Shown here: positions 1 to 12,991 of the stretch, piece by piece
Layout of the letters: each line of letters starts with the position of its first letter
How positions within the stretch are numbered: position 1 is the first letter of the stretch
NCBI RefSeq assembly: GCF_002443255.2
Contig: NW_019211456.1
Span: forward strand, 41,245,435-41,309,434
DNA length: 64,000 nt
Direction: 5' to 3'
DNA from: Varroa destructor
Lineage: Eukaryota > Arthropoda > Arachnida > Mesostigmata > Varroidae
Position numbers and translations under genes: made by a program
Notes under the pieces: model-generated
Databases searched by the model: none
Told to the model about the DNA's origin: nothing
What the model saw: only the letters and a program-made list of their open reading frames with translations

Positions 1-271
1 TCAATATTAAAGCTAAACAAGTTGAAATTATACGCGCAACATGTAACTGTGTACGCTGTTTATGTTCACGTAGGTAAACAAAAATCTTGCTCACTGCTTA
101 CTATAGATGCTGATGGTGGTGTTATCGTCGTCGACGCCGCTGCCGTTGTCTTCAAGAAGCTTGTAGAACTTTTGGCAAAGCATCGAAAGCACCGCGACTC
201 TTTCTTAGAAATCAAGTATCGATTTTTTAGCTGGGACTACTATCACTCTTTCTAAGTGACCGGCGGTATAA

Positions 272-301
272 CCACAACCACAACAACAGCAGCAGCAGCA
301 A
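272..301. repeat. CAA/CAG trinucleotide tract
   Basis: Run of CAA and then CAG triplets. No supported reading frame uses it. Confidence 0.85.
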
Positions 302-553
302 TGTATAATAGATGTGACTGTTATCGTCTTTTTACATATATATATATATGTCTGAATGATCTATCGTGCGCGAAAGTCTCACTGACTGGCGGTTGAGTGA
401 CTGCTTGTACGGGGCCAAATAATTGGCAAGCATCGGCGGCAGCAGCAGCACTGGGCCCGTTGATCAAAAGGTAGCTGCTGTTGCAACGGCTGTAGTTGCT
501 ATGGGCATTGAGTGCTAGCACTTCTACCAGTGCAGGCTTTCTACAGTAGTAAA

Positions 554-603
554 CGGCGACGGCGACGGCGGCGGCGGCGGCGGCGACGGTGACGGTGGCG
601 ACG
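554..603. repeat. GGC/GAC-rich tract
   Basis: About 50 bases of GGC, GAC and GGT triplets, strongly GC-rich and CpG-dense against AT-leaning surroundings. It could be unstable or form secondary structure; no coding role is visible. Confidence 0.85.
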
Positions 604-932
604 CGTCACTCGTTCTGTTCCCTTAAGGCTGACAGACGGGCTTAGCACTCGTCAGCAGTCGCCATGCAGTCCAATGCTGCCTATCTGATTCACGGCCTAG
701 ATAGAATAGTGCAAAACATACTAATAGTAGCCAGTAGCTACTTCGCTCGAATAATCACTTGCTGGTCAGGCATAGTAGAAATAATGTTAGTCACAGTAGA
801 AGTAGTCCTTTTGTGTGCTGTGTTTCCTGCCGTCGCGACTGTGGTTCTCTTGGGAGGGTCAGCAGCCAACCACCAATAAACGTCAATGGCAGAGAAAAAC
901 CGGGGACTGACCTTTACTCACTCCAAACAACG

Positions 933-951
933 GCAGCAGCAGCAGCAGCAG
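933..951. repeat. (CAG)6 tract
   Basis: Six uninterrupted CAG units. No splice signals or coding context support a polyglutamine or polyalanine exon. Confidence 0.85.
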
Positions 952-3900
952 CTCGTGTGGCTAATACAGCACAAATGCACAATATGGTTAGTTAACGGAT
1001 AGATAAATGAAATGAGGGGAAAGAAAAACAACAAGGCTAACCATTTACCCGCAGATAACCCTCATAACAGCTCTCTAGTTCAACTTACACTGCTAAAATA
1101 TGCCATAACTGTAGTTCTAAAGCTAATAGCTTCCGCTGCTGTTAAGGGTCAAAGCAGCGATAATCGCTACCGCCGCCGCCCATCCTATCCACGAGCTATC
1201 CAATCCTCAATTTAAGAAAGATTTAATGAGCATTAGTAACTGAAGGGGGAAAAGAGGGGGAGAGGCGGAGCAGGTGGAAGGGGTGGTGATGACTGTCGGA
1301 AGAGCCGGCCTGTCGGCAAAAGCTGAGACGAAACAGTAGCAACAATGAACGCATGTCCTAATTGCTCACGCACGCATATAACATACAGGCGTACATGCAC
1401 ACACAAAAAACGTTCAGCCTGTCGAAAGCTCCTCGGTCTGTTTGGCCGTCGAGCAGCGCGGACGAAGATCACAGTATTGCTAGTTTTTTTTTTACTACGC
1501 ATATAGAATCTCGAGTGCTTTTATGCCACCATATGTTGCTGGCGCTGATGATTGTTGCAGTGATGCTGACAATAACGATGACGAACGGTGAGCCGTCTTG
1601 CTGACTGTAATACTCTCGACCGACACAGTCTGTGATAGACGGGAAGGTTCTCCAGCTGAAGAAACGTGCGCGATTTTCACCACTGCTTGAAGCTCGTTGC
1701 CATGGTGGTGATGTTCGGTGGTGTTCGAATCCGGCGGGTGGGGCAACAAGACTTTAATAACAACCAAGCGATCATATATTTTTCATGTACGTACACATGA
1801 ACGTGGGCAACATAGTGCACGACAATCGTGCTTTAACGCACCTTCAACACAGAGAGGGTTTTCAAGATTAAGTGCAGGTCATCCTGTTCTACTTTTCAAC
1901 TTCTCAGAATGTCAGCACATGGAAACTGCGTTATAAACATTGACTGATCACTTCGAACGTTCAACAATGCCCCTGGAGGTCCCATCCTAAAATACATTAC
2001 GTAAATAATGTCATCAACGAGAACGTGATAAACAACACAAAACCGCGTCCCGGTGTTAGCTGCGGCAGTAATGCCATTACATTCGCGTTGTTATTCGATA
2101 CGATGACAGGCTCTTTTGGGTCTCTCCGTTAAAAGTGTCATACTATGGAGAACTCATATTGCCATCGAAGAGTAGCTCAAACGCCGGTTTGAGCAAGCCG
2201 TCCTTTGCCCGCGTATTGTCATAACGGATTTGTGGTACCGCGTACGCGCTTAATTCTCTGAGTTCCGTAAGCCCTACGAAACGGTTCCCCCGGTATGCAT
2301 TGAAGAGAGGCCGAAGCATTATTACCAAGCTGTTAAGGTATTGTACTTCGAAAGGACGGTATCTTTAGAAAAGGCCGTTTTAGCATTCATGGACGCCAAT
2401 CCTTGTGTTGGAATTTTCGTTATATGCGACCGCTAGGGCTGCATTTGTGCAGGGACTATCCGAAAAGAATGATGATCAATGGGCGCCGAATCTCAGCAAG
2501 AAATGAATCATCCCCAGTCTGCCGGAGGACGAGATGAATGCGATATTCGCAGTAACACTGATTTGCTGTTAAGCAAGAGTCTACCGATCAACAAACATTA
2601 CGAGTTTGTTAGAGTTTCTCGCAAGTCTTTGCAGACAAATAAGTCTGTTCACAGTTGGCAACGGTGTACGACATAGAAAGCCAGCATGTCGGCCAAGTTG
2701 ACAATACCTGAAAATAATGCCGAACCATCCACCATCTCTGTGTGCTTGAATAGTCTTCACGGACGCCTGAAGATATGATTAGGCACATCTTTTAAACAGC
2801 CATAGGCGATCGTTGCCAGCACAATAACGATTCATTAACTAAACGCTTTATATATCCATATGTTTTTCGTTTTAAAATTGCTGCTATTTTCCGCTGACGT
2901 TCCGTGTCGAAAGATTACGTCATAAAGCAACAGAAAACGTTGGGCATTAGTTAAATAAACATCTCTCGTTGTTACATCCGACACTGGCGTTGTTACCTAT
3001 TGCTTCAACTATAGGTAAGCACCAATTACGTGACTATTAACATGCTTTACGCAGCTCTTAATAGGAACAAGTTCATCGGAGCTTAGCCGTCGGTATCGTA
3101 TCGCTATCATACCGAATGGAAGGCTCCGTCAGTCACAGGCAGACGTTACCATTCATCTCAGGGAACCGCTATGAGCGGACTCAAAAAGTTATTAAACATT
3201 CATTGAATCAAGCTGCATGACGTTATGGGATGATATCGTTAATTGGATATTGTTCATAAGTAATATGTTCATTGGTATCTTTTTACCAAGGGCTTTGTAT
3301 GACAATAGCAATTTGCTCTTGCACCTTCATGCCCTTTGTTCCGATACAGTACATTTTAGAGAGGCCTCAATTGACAGTTCCCGAGTAACAACGAAACCCC
3401 CCATGCCCCTCATCGATGAGCATATGGCTTGTACGAGATGTAATAAGCTTCATAATATTTTTGCTGGTGAGCTTTATTCGCCATTCTAACAATCCCTCAC
3501 TCGCCCACGCACTGGATTACTGAGTCGCGTCAGATAGTTTTTAGAACGCCGTTTGCGGCCCGGGCTTCCCATTCCTCGACCGATTATCCGCAACAGTAAC
3601 AGCAGCAGCAGCCCTAATCGGCGCGACGGCCCGTCTTCACTTAGGAGAGAAAGGTCCAACGTATGGTGTCCTTATGATATGCTTACCATCCATCGCCTGT
3701 CGTTACCGTCCATTGGCGTATGCAATCTATCTAAGTGAGCACAAAAGATTCACATAGCCCATTCGGAGCTATAAAACCCAGCAAATAGCTGGTCACGATT
3801 ATCGACATAATACTCAATCGAAACAAATAAACGGATCTGTGCCCGCCTGTTAGAGAAGTATTTGGTTCTCTTTTAAAGAGTCATTCACTCGTGTGTTCAT

Positions 3901-5192
3901 GTCCGTACACATCCAATGCGCGAGACTCGAAACATATAGATAGGCGGGGAAGACTGAAGAGTGCAAATGTGAGGTACGCAAAACCAAAGACAAGTGGTTT
4001 CTGTCGGTCACCGTCGCCGTCGTCAGCGAACACCATTTGTCCGCCTGGCGAAGACTGTCGATGCGTGATTCTTTTTAAGTTCGTTCGCAGTTGCTCGTTT
4101 CTACGCCGACAGTGGCGGCATCAGCAACTGCAGTCACAATTACGCTGGTCCCCGCAGTGGTCAGCTGTCTACGATGAGCTTCCCCCTTTTTGGGTTGCTA
4201 TCGTTGTAGAGCTTTTCGGCGCAGGGGCGGCATCGCTAGCAACAGTCCCCTGAGGCTTTTGTAACAATTGTAATGTTTTTTGACGCCGACGATAGCTTGT
4301 GCTGTTGTTGCTGCTGCAGTTGGCGTTGGCGCTGCTGATGTCAGCAGATGGACCTGGCAGCAACAACTATTTTTTGCTTGGAACCTGTTTCGATATGTTG
4401 CTTATGTCTCGTGGTCCTCTTTCTGACGCCGCTGTTGCCGTCCGAGCAGCGTCCTGGTACACGTGTTGTTACTACTGTTTGCGCAGCCGATCATATTTGA
4501 CCTAACGTGACTCGACTGTGCGATCTAATCAAAGCCAGCAGACAGTGAAATTCGAACGCCGGCTTTCGGAGTGCCGATCCATTGCGAGCAAGCTGCTGGC
4601 GATCGATCTTATTATAGCTACTATAATGAATGCTACTATATGTAACAACCATCTTCGCTGGCCTTACGCCGTAGTACAATAGGTGGTCGCCAGCTGCTAA
4701 TAATAGTCCATACTTGATCTTGCACATGTAGATACGCCACACACGTATGTACAGGTGGCGAGCAACGTGCGACAGGGTACAACAACTGCCATAGCGGCCA
4801 GCCAGCGTCGCTACTTCTAGAGTGCGACTGAATACATGTGTGCATGCTACAATAACGGAGGTAATGACGCCAAGACATGGCGGTTGTCGCTCTTAGTGCT
4901 AGTAGGTACATTGGCCACATCACCACACAATCCTTGTCGCTTGCGCTGCGACTGCTTATGCTGTTGCAGTCAACCGGACAAAGCGCACCCATCATATACG
5001 CACATAAACAATCCATTTTCGCGGAAGGGCGACGGTAAGTAGCGGGAGGATAGGCTTCCCGCGCTCGATTCAAGCGGATTTCACATCTGCACATCAATTT
5101 GGGCGTTGGGAAAAACTCACGCTAGATCAGGCAGAAATCAGCAACTTAGTCATCACGCAGACCCCTGGTAGCAATAAACGAACACCTCGTGT

Positions 5193-5196
5193 TTCC

Positions 5197-5230
<34 letters not shown>

Positions 5231-5234
5231 GGAA
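5193..5234. repeat. (TA)n palindrome capped by TTCC/GGAA
   Basis: A run of alternating T and A with one G near the centre, bounded by TTCC on the left and GGAA on the right, so the whole 42 bases form an almost perfect palindrome. It is followed by a short GA run. It could extrude as a cruciform and is likely to be length-polymorphic. Confidence 0.85.
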
Positions 5235-8200
5235 CTATATGTGTGAGAGAGAGAGTAAAGGAACGCATTGGAGGGTAGGGATGTCGTGGGTATTCCACCT
5301 ATTTTTGAAGTTTATTTTTCTCAAAGTATTATAGTAGTGATAACGGTGCATACCGATGTGAGCGTCTTACTAGCGGCTATTCATATCGGCACGACATTTG
5401 TTGTTTCGTGTGTACCGGTGAGCCTTTAAAAGCCTTTCTTTCTAAATATACAGGTAGGAAAAAGCAGTGGCTTGTGTGTCTTAAAATGATCGAACTCTGT
5501 GAGTTTGAAACGTTCATGATCATTTTATGAGTTCAAAATTATGCGACCTAATTAAGCGCGGGTTTTTCAAAATTTTATAAATAGTTCACCCGGTCTTTTC
5601 GAAAAAGCTAGATGTCATACGTTGAATATTTTTACGCAGAGTTATTTGTCATTCAAACGCGTCCACTGACAATCAGTCTCAGCCGCGGGTTCTGCTAATG
5701 ACACTCGGAAGGTAACGCCACCTCATCGCTCCTAGCGCAAAAAAAAACCATTATGCCGATGTTATAGCTAATATTTTAACGTAGCATATATAGTGATCAA
5801 TCGCTTACTAAGTCGAATGTTTGTGACGGCAGATCTTGCATTGTCATGATCGCTCTCTCCGAATGGGATTTTTATAAAGCGGCACGGAATTAATCACATT
5901 GGAGCTGCTCGAATATACTTCTATACGAAACTGTAAACTGCTGATGATCTCACCTGCACTAACTCTGGCAAAGAGTCATCGGTGGCCGAGGTCCCGTATC
6001 TACCCAAGTGTATATTACTGGAATAATAAATCGAGTTCTATAACAACAACATAATATATAGATAGATTCATTCGAATGTTTTATGATTTAATTTATAAAT
6101 AAATTTCTAAAGGTATTCTTAATTAAATTTCATATAGCCAATTATTTATAATTGTATATATATATATATATATATGCATGTAATTTTAGCTAAACGTGTG
6201 TCACACGCTTCGTTGTTTGAATAAGATAAACATACTTTGAGACCTACCTGTAAATATCTACGAAATAACTAGTTTTTATGCTGTTTTCATCTTAAAGGGA
6301 ACATCTTATACACGTGGATAAGGTTGCAACTGTAGTAAGACACCAGAGAAAAGATAACTTATTAAGCAGTTATACTGTCTTAATCCATACGACATATGGC
6401 AAAAGATATCAATCTTTTGTAATTGCTGGCAGCCGAGCAGTTTTAGGTCGGCTTCGTCATATACGAGTAAGCCCGGACGACGAAACATTTGCCCAAATAC
6501 ATCGCACCAAATACGTCTCATTTCAGTATGCACGTATATATAATATTCTGGGAATGTGTGATCGCCAAAACAAACGATCATCATCTATAGTAGGTAGCAT
6601 TAAAATCTGCTATATTCATAAGTTTTATGACTGCGTTTTACCATGTTCACAAGTATGTGTTTAAAAGCCTACTAAGGATGTAAGCTGCCTGCCATCCGCA
6701 TCCAGCTATCCTTGAAATATCAGCATATGCCCCATGAGGCTTGCAATGGGGCAGCTCGATACGCCATGGTGGTTTGACGTCCTTCGTTTTTCGCTCTCTT
6801 TCCTTGTTAATGTCTCCCTATCTCACGCTAATTACGGGATAAATATGCAAGGGTCGACGCAATATGGCCTCAAGGTCACAACTTCCATCTAAGAGAGGAG
6901 CGCTCATTTACATAACATTTTAGACAGGCAACTGCCTGCTTAGCTAAGACTAAAGCGGGAACGGCAGAAGTGATGTAGACGGCCCATGCAACTATTACTC
7001 TTGACTGACTAAGCTACAACACTCCACTAGGGTGAACCCCCCAAATGCGTCCATTTCGGATCGAGCGAAGTACACGGGACAGCTGACAACGTATAATGTA
7101 GTACAACTGTCGTTGCAAATGCTCTCGGGACTTGGCTCCCTTAAAGGTACCCGTAACTCTCCATCGCTAGCTGGGCAGTATATCCTTCGTTCTGCAGACG
7201 ATACGGCGTCGCCATTACGACCACTTCTGGTGGTCGAGTTTCCTACACTCCAGATATCAAGAACGAAACATATTGCGAGATTGAAAAAAGTGAAACCCAT
7301 GGGTGTCGATGCAACATCAGCGGAAACGACCTCGAAATGAATGGAACTGTACGTGTGAATGCTACATGTAAACGGATGTAGGGAATTGTTATCCGTGGCT
7401 CGTTTTTTTAGCCCGGAGACATATCGAGAACTGGCGTAGTCTAATGGAACAAGTAACGTTGGATTTTAAACGAACCATAGGCTATACAATGTACTACCTG
7501 CGTAGCTGTACTAACTAAGCCAATGCACTTTGGACAGAAGAGCTGCCTGTACATTAGTAAAAGGAAAACAAATCACTGACAAAATGTCTGTCAGATCACG
7601 AGAAAGGTCTTTCCGATATAAAGATTCAAAAGCTCGAATCGCAACAAAAGTAACCCTTTGCTTCAGTCAGACGATCCATTGCTTGAATGTATGTGAGCAC
7701 TATCGTATGCGCATACTGAACGACGATGTACCTTCAATAGCGTATTAACGCCAAGTATAGACGAGTGCTACGTGCATTTTATAAGCGGTGACCGAAGAAT
7801 AACTAAGCTTTTCGCCCCGGTTTCACGTGTTCAATTCACGAAAAATTCTATCCCAGGACAAAGCTTGATTCGCAGCTTATAGCTATTAATAAATCGAGAT
7901 ATTTGGTCTTTGGCCAATTCATCTGGAAGAAATTTCGCCTTTTTACGTAACCAATATGTATGTTAGTAAGTAACAAGTGGGGTTTAAATTTGAGTTTTTT
8001 GCGTACGCCGGCCTATGGAACTTCCGGCTCGCAGGTAAATGATGTCTGCGAATTTCACTAAAAGTAAACACTTAGTGAACGAGCGAGAAAAGCACATATC
8101 GCGGACACAGACTGAGTAATCGTGCCGCTGATATCGAAACGGTTCCTGTCGCTACAGATCTGTCATTTGAAGTTGATTGATTGGCCTCCACAGTCGTAGC

Positions 8201-10857
8201 TTGAATGTTTATAGTACGTGCCAATACGAAGTCACGTAAGTGATAACATCGTTTATTTACCCGGTCGTCTAATACATACAAATAACAACGTGACCCGTGC
8301 GGCACACATGACTCCCTACGCGGCAGAGTATTGGAGAATTGTCCAGTCAACGTTCGTCAGAGGGTGTTGTTACGGCTATGAGCTAGTGGATGGTGGCGCA
8401 CTGACGGGCGGATGGACACCATGAAAAAAAAAAGATGTGACGTTAGTTGAAATGTAAATTTGTCGAAAGCCAAGCTTTTCAGAGGGCCGAAGCCTTCATT
8501 GACGGTCGGTTTTTATTAGAGAGGGCGTTCGTTTTTCCAATGAGATTGCTGGCACAGCTACAGCCAGGCAACCACAGATGGCTACTTCGTTCAATAATAA
8601 ATTTACCTTTTATCTTATCTGTGTAATTGGACGATGAATACTGAAAGGCGATCTCACGTTCGCCTGCTAGAGGCAAACTTACTAAAGTGGAAAGACGGTA
8701 GCGATGGAACTTAGTCTTTCTTTAAGGTATAGTTTTCCCATTCCAGTAAATTGTTTTCGTCTTTTCCATATGTAAATATTGTAGCATTCGCATGGTGATC
8801 GTTATCATTCAGTCAGCAATTGTTGTCTAGACCAAATTCAGCTGATTAGCAACCATGATTTACTAAGCATCTCATTATGCCTAATTATATACAATTAACG
8901 ATAATAACGACGGCGATGATGATAATAAGACAACGAAACTAGGAGCATCAGTAATGGAGATACGGCTGTGTGTCGTTGTATGGTGGCGCAGTATTTATTT
9001 ATTTAGTAGTGTTTTTGAGTTGGTAAGTAGATAAGTTACACTTTACATCGAAGTGTTATCAGATAATGACTTTTTTTTTTGTATCTCATTGAAGTTAGCC
9101 ATTCATTTTTGTCTGTTTGGTTATTATTTTTTTTGATTGCATTTCTGTATTTTGAGGTATCCCGTATGAACCTATGTGCCGTGTTCGGCTCCTCTGTGTA
9201 CAACGGCATCGTTGAGGCTTCTACTTCATCGACACTGCGAAACAATTTAAATCGATTTGGGTACTTCCGAAAATTACAGACGTTAGTCCACTGCGTTCGC
9301 ACGTCGGGGATCGAGCATACGCTTCTCTAATTCACAGTAGAACGAAACAGCTCATTGTCGCCCGTCGAAGTGCGAGGCTTCAATAGTTTCAAACGATAAC
9401 TGATGTCTTTCTAGTCTTCGAAGAGAAGCTCCTCTGGCCACTGTCCCAGAACAGGCGTCCGAAAGCTCAGTACTAGCCATTTATATATTTAGTTAACATT
9501 AAAAGAACCGATTTAGCTATTCATTTGTTGGCAAAGATGTCACGTTTCTCTCGCATCGCCCACCTGCTACTAGAACTATTTACTTGGACCAATATTGAGA
9601 TAATATTTATTACAGGCTGACGACAACGGTTCCGCTTAGCTATCGAGGTGGCGTCTCGTTGCGTGTAGAGTTACGACTACCATTCGTCAGGCCGATCATA
9701 AATCTGGCAAACATATCAACGTTTGAGCAACGGAAAATCTAAAGATTCCTGAAGATACAAGCAGCCGCCGAACAGAAAACAAAAGCCGAACAGATAGAAA
9801 AAATATGACGATATCAGAAGCAGGGCTCTCAAGGAAAGTCTTCCTCTTCTCTGTTCTAAACAGGGACGAAAGCGAGTATCCTTCAACAAAAACGAGAAAA
9901 ATTAGGTATTACAAGTTGATGGCGGCTAACACTTATCAACAAACAACGATGCGACAAAAAAGCTATGCAGAATCTACAGCAGCGAAAAATCGTAGACGAG
10001 AGCAAAAGCAGCGACGCTACTAACGGTCAGTCGGTTGGCGTGTTTTCTCTTATTTATATTGTTCAAGCCTTGAACGGATCATGGGACTTTTGGGTGGAGG
10101 AGAGTTGCTTTGAAAGGCATTCTCGCCCACAAAAACATTTATCTAATTTACGTATGAATAAAGTTCGTGTCTTCCTTTAGATTTAATCGGTGATCAATAA
10201 ACACAGAAAACGATCTCGGTTTTCAGCTTCTTGGCCTGTCGGTTAGTTTACTCGAAAAATGTCTTAAAGTAAAGTAACAGCTCTTCACACAACACGGTAG
10301 AGTGTCGCTGGGCATCGATGGCGTTGTACTTTTCCGTGCCAATCTCGTGTCTCTATCTAATGCGCTATATGTTCGTTTTGAATCCCCGTGCTCACAACAG
10401 CGGATTGAGCAATTGGACGTGGAGCGTGTTAGATCCTTTCTGTCACGGAACCGTATAGTATACCATACATAACACGAGGTTGTGGCCAATTCTAGCAACC
10501 TCTGCCAGATCTCACGCCGTACGGCCTGATGCTTGCGATATAGTAAAGGGATCATTTAACTGTGTGTATCTATATTGTTCAGAAGGGAACAATAGCAAGG
10601 CTGCAATGATAGAACAGAGTTGGTAAGCGGACATCATCGGGATTGTCGTTCAACTGAATGCTCAACGGCGCGCACACGGATTTAGACTCGTTTTTGCTCG
10701 TGCGTCTACATTGTTCGTAACTGCAGCCCAACGCCGGGGCAAATGAGTAGAAAAGAGATCGGTATGGAAAATGTAAGATGTCTGGCGTTTCTACTAATTT
10801 ATACTATTCAATTTTAGGCAATATACCAGCTATAATTGAGCCCAGAAACTGATATAG
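5235..10857. other. Non-genic stretch
   Basis: AT-rich unique-looking DNA with no supported exon. Open frames at 6.31-6.66 kb (plus), 7.0-7.3 kb (both strands) and 10.22-10.56 kb (minus) are 92-116 codons long, within chance expectation. None has clear splice sites or a recognisable domain. A (TA)10 run lies at 6155-6175. Confidence 0.55.
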
Positions 10858-10883
10858 AACTATGGCATTGTAATGCCATAGTT
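10858..10883. repeat. Perfect 12-bp inverted repeat, 2-nt spacer
   Basis: Arms 10858-10869 and 10872-10883 are exact reverse complements around GT. The arm begins AACTATGG. It contains no TA microsatellite, so it is a sequence-specific palindrome rather than a simple repeat. Function unknown; it might be a dimeric binding site or the scar of an excised element. Confidence 0.85.
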
Positions 10884-12841
10884 GCTTGCTGAGTTAACTA
10901 AGGTAGCAACGCCTCTTCCACTAATGGCTGACCACAGGCGCGTTTGAGTACAAACCAAAAGCGTACACGTAGAACGTACGACTAAGGGTTTAGGACGTTT
11001 GCACAATTCTGTTTGTTGATGTTTGCGTACGTTGGACGATTCCGGCCATTGCAGTAAGTCTGCTCCAAATGTCACCAAATGGGTTTTGCCGATCTTTCAC
11101 GTAGCTGACTTACAGAAGTCAAATATTCTATTGGTAGCACCATTGTTCGATGCGGTTAATACTGATATCAGCACAGTGTGACATTGAATCGATGATTAAA
11201 AAAAATTGACTCGGCTACAATCATTGTAGTCGCGTGAAGCGCTGAACACGTAAACGGGACACTAGACGTTTCTGTAAAACAATGAACGCCGTCATCAGTC
11301 GTCTACAGGCGTACTCCCGCCTGTAACAGTCAGGTATTAGGTTCAGCTTATTACAAGGTTTGCAGGCAAGGATGTGAAGACTCAGCTTGAGCACACTTTC
11401 CTCTCGCATCGAAGCATGCATCGAAGTCTGAAACGTAGTAGCTCATGTGGTATCTGTGTCGCGCTCTATAAATTTACATTTGCTCTACTGCTTTTGCGTT
11501 TGAACGATTTCGTAGGTTCGCCGATTCGCTAACTTCCTGTATATCCGTGGGTTTATTTGTTGTTGACAGATCTCAAGCTTGACGCAACTGGCTGTCCCGC
11601 TGGCTGCCTGATCGTAGGACACGTTAACCCAGTAAATATTCTATGTCACACTTCTCACCTCCAATGCTAATTTCTGCTGTGGTTATTGTTATGACGTAAT
11701 TGTTCTGTTTCGTCATAAGCACACGCATGTATTTAGGATGAGCCATAGTTAGTTGAATTTGTTCGTATGCATTGCGGTTCCGTATATGCGGTGACGCACG
11801 GTGCTGCTTGCTTGAATTTTCTTCGTTAACACAGCAGCCAGGCAAAGAAGCAGGCAGGTGGGTAAATGGGCAAATAGACGAGGAGCCAGAAATCCAAATC
11901 AAACATATGCTGTTTCTCGGGCGAAAAGTTTGTTTTGGCACGTTCCTTCAGTGTGTGCCGATTCAGTGTGCGTCCACAGCGACAATTGCCACTGGTCCTT
12001 GAGTGTTTCAAGGGCGATGCCAGTGAAGTGGCGATGGCCGAATCAGCGGTGATTACTGGTCCTGTAGGGGCAAACGGCGCTGCGCTCTTATCCCTTCAGC
12101 TTGATAAGAAATGTAGATATTCTTTGCCGCTGCTTTGGAGCTGTTGGTCATGGCTCCGCTGGCGACAGTCGCAACACAAAGAAACAAGTAACAATATATA
12201 GGATAATGCCATCATGTAGCAGCGTTGCTGTTGATTCAGTTACTGGCATCATCAGCAGGATCGTCACATCGCACGACCGGCAGAATGACACGGTAGGAGC
12301 GATAGCGACGGCAGCAGCATTGAGGTCTTGCCTTGTGCTTCTTCACTTCCTAACGTAAAGAACTATAACAGTAATAACAAACAATTAAGCGCTCACACAC
12401 ACGAATAGAACATGAGTACACACGGCCAGGCAGACCGAGACCAGCCAGGATCGCATTGACATTCATTCCCTGCTGTAGGCACGGTTACACGGCGGCACCG
12501 AGACCACGATGGCTACAAGACACAGTAACTAAAATTAAGTAGTATAATAACATTGCAAAATTAAGACAGACAGACAGACAGACATGTCGTTGCTTGCGCT
12601 ATTCGTTTTTGAATTGCGCGCGTCCAGAGACAACGGACTTGACAACTAGCCAACCGTGCTATTTACTCATTAAATGACCAGTAGAACAAGTCGAACACTA
12701 TCACTCGTAGCGAATTGTTGCCACTACATGACATATCATCATAACGTGAATAGTACCAACTACTACGAAACACGAGCGGATTTTAGTCGTCACGCTGAAC
12801 GGGCAGGAAATGCGAGACGCATTTTTCAGAGGACGAGGTAC
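10884..12841. other. Non-genic stretch upstream of possible gene start
   Basis: No supported exon. Several overlapping frames of 60-105 codons occur on both strands near 11.6-12.4 kb, a sign of locally low stop density rather than of a gene. An (AGAC)5 tetranucleotide run lies at 12564-12584, about 260 bases before the TATA box at 12842. Confidence 0.5.
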
Positions 12842-12848
12842 TATAAAA
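12842..12848 (+). promoter_or_regulatory. Possible TATA box of a plus-strand gene start
   Basis: TATAAAA in the context ACTATAAAACG. A start site would be expected about 30 bases downstream, near 12870-12878. From there to the ATG at 12980 there is no other ATG, and the leader is rich in A and C as many animal leaders are. What follows (ATG, then a splice donor) is what makes this more than a random TATA match. No initiator matching TCAGT is seen. Confidence 0.3.
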
Positions 12849-12979
12849 CGAGATGAATATAGGCTCGGAGACACGCACCGAATCGACCGTAAACGTACGC
12901 CAAAACGCTTAAATCAGGTAGAGCACCAATCGAAACAGCGAACACCAATCATCGTGTAATATCTCATTCTCGAATCAAC

Positions 12980-12991
12980 ATGAGTCTACCG
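12980..12991 (+). CDS. Possible first coding exon (MSLP, then splice donor)
   Basis: The ATG at 12980 sits in TCAACATGA, with CAAC just before the start, a context typical of arthropod initiation sites. It is the first ATG downstream of the expected start site of the TATA box at 12842, giving a leader of about 105 bases. After four codons (Met-Ser-Leu-Pro) the sequence reads GTAAGC, a good 5' splice site, so the exon would end in phase 0 at 12991. Each element is common alone; the order and spacing are what suggest a gene start. I could not identify the next exon or the product. It may be chance, and transcript data would settle it. Confidence 0.27.

Larger units (their letters stand above)
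1..5192. other. Non-genic stretch with trinucleotide tracts
   Basis: I see no supported gene here. The DNA is dotted with CAA/CAG, GGC/GAC and CTG-rich patches, which suppress stop codons and create open frames in several phases at once. The longest is a minus-strand frame of about 153 codons near 4.6-5.1 kb that begins with TTG; a frame of that length is expected about once by chance in a window of this size and composition, and its translation matches nothing I recognise. A donor-like GTAAGT follows position 5034 but has no convincing exon before it. Likely intron or intergenic DNA. Confidence 0.6.

Noticed and set aside
1708..1745. tRNA T-loop-like GTTCGAATCC
   Set aside because: The flanking bases do not form a T stem, and no acceptor stem or anticodon arm can be drawn.
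4636..5097. 153-codon minus-strand open frame
   Set aside because: It starts with TTG, has no homology or splice signals, and about one frame this long is expected by chance.
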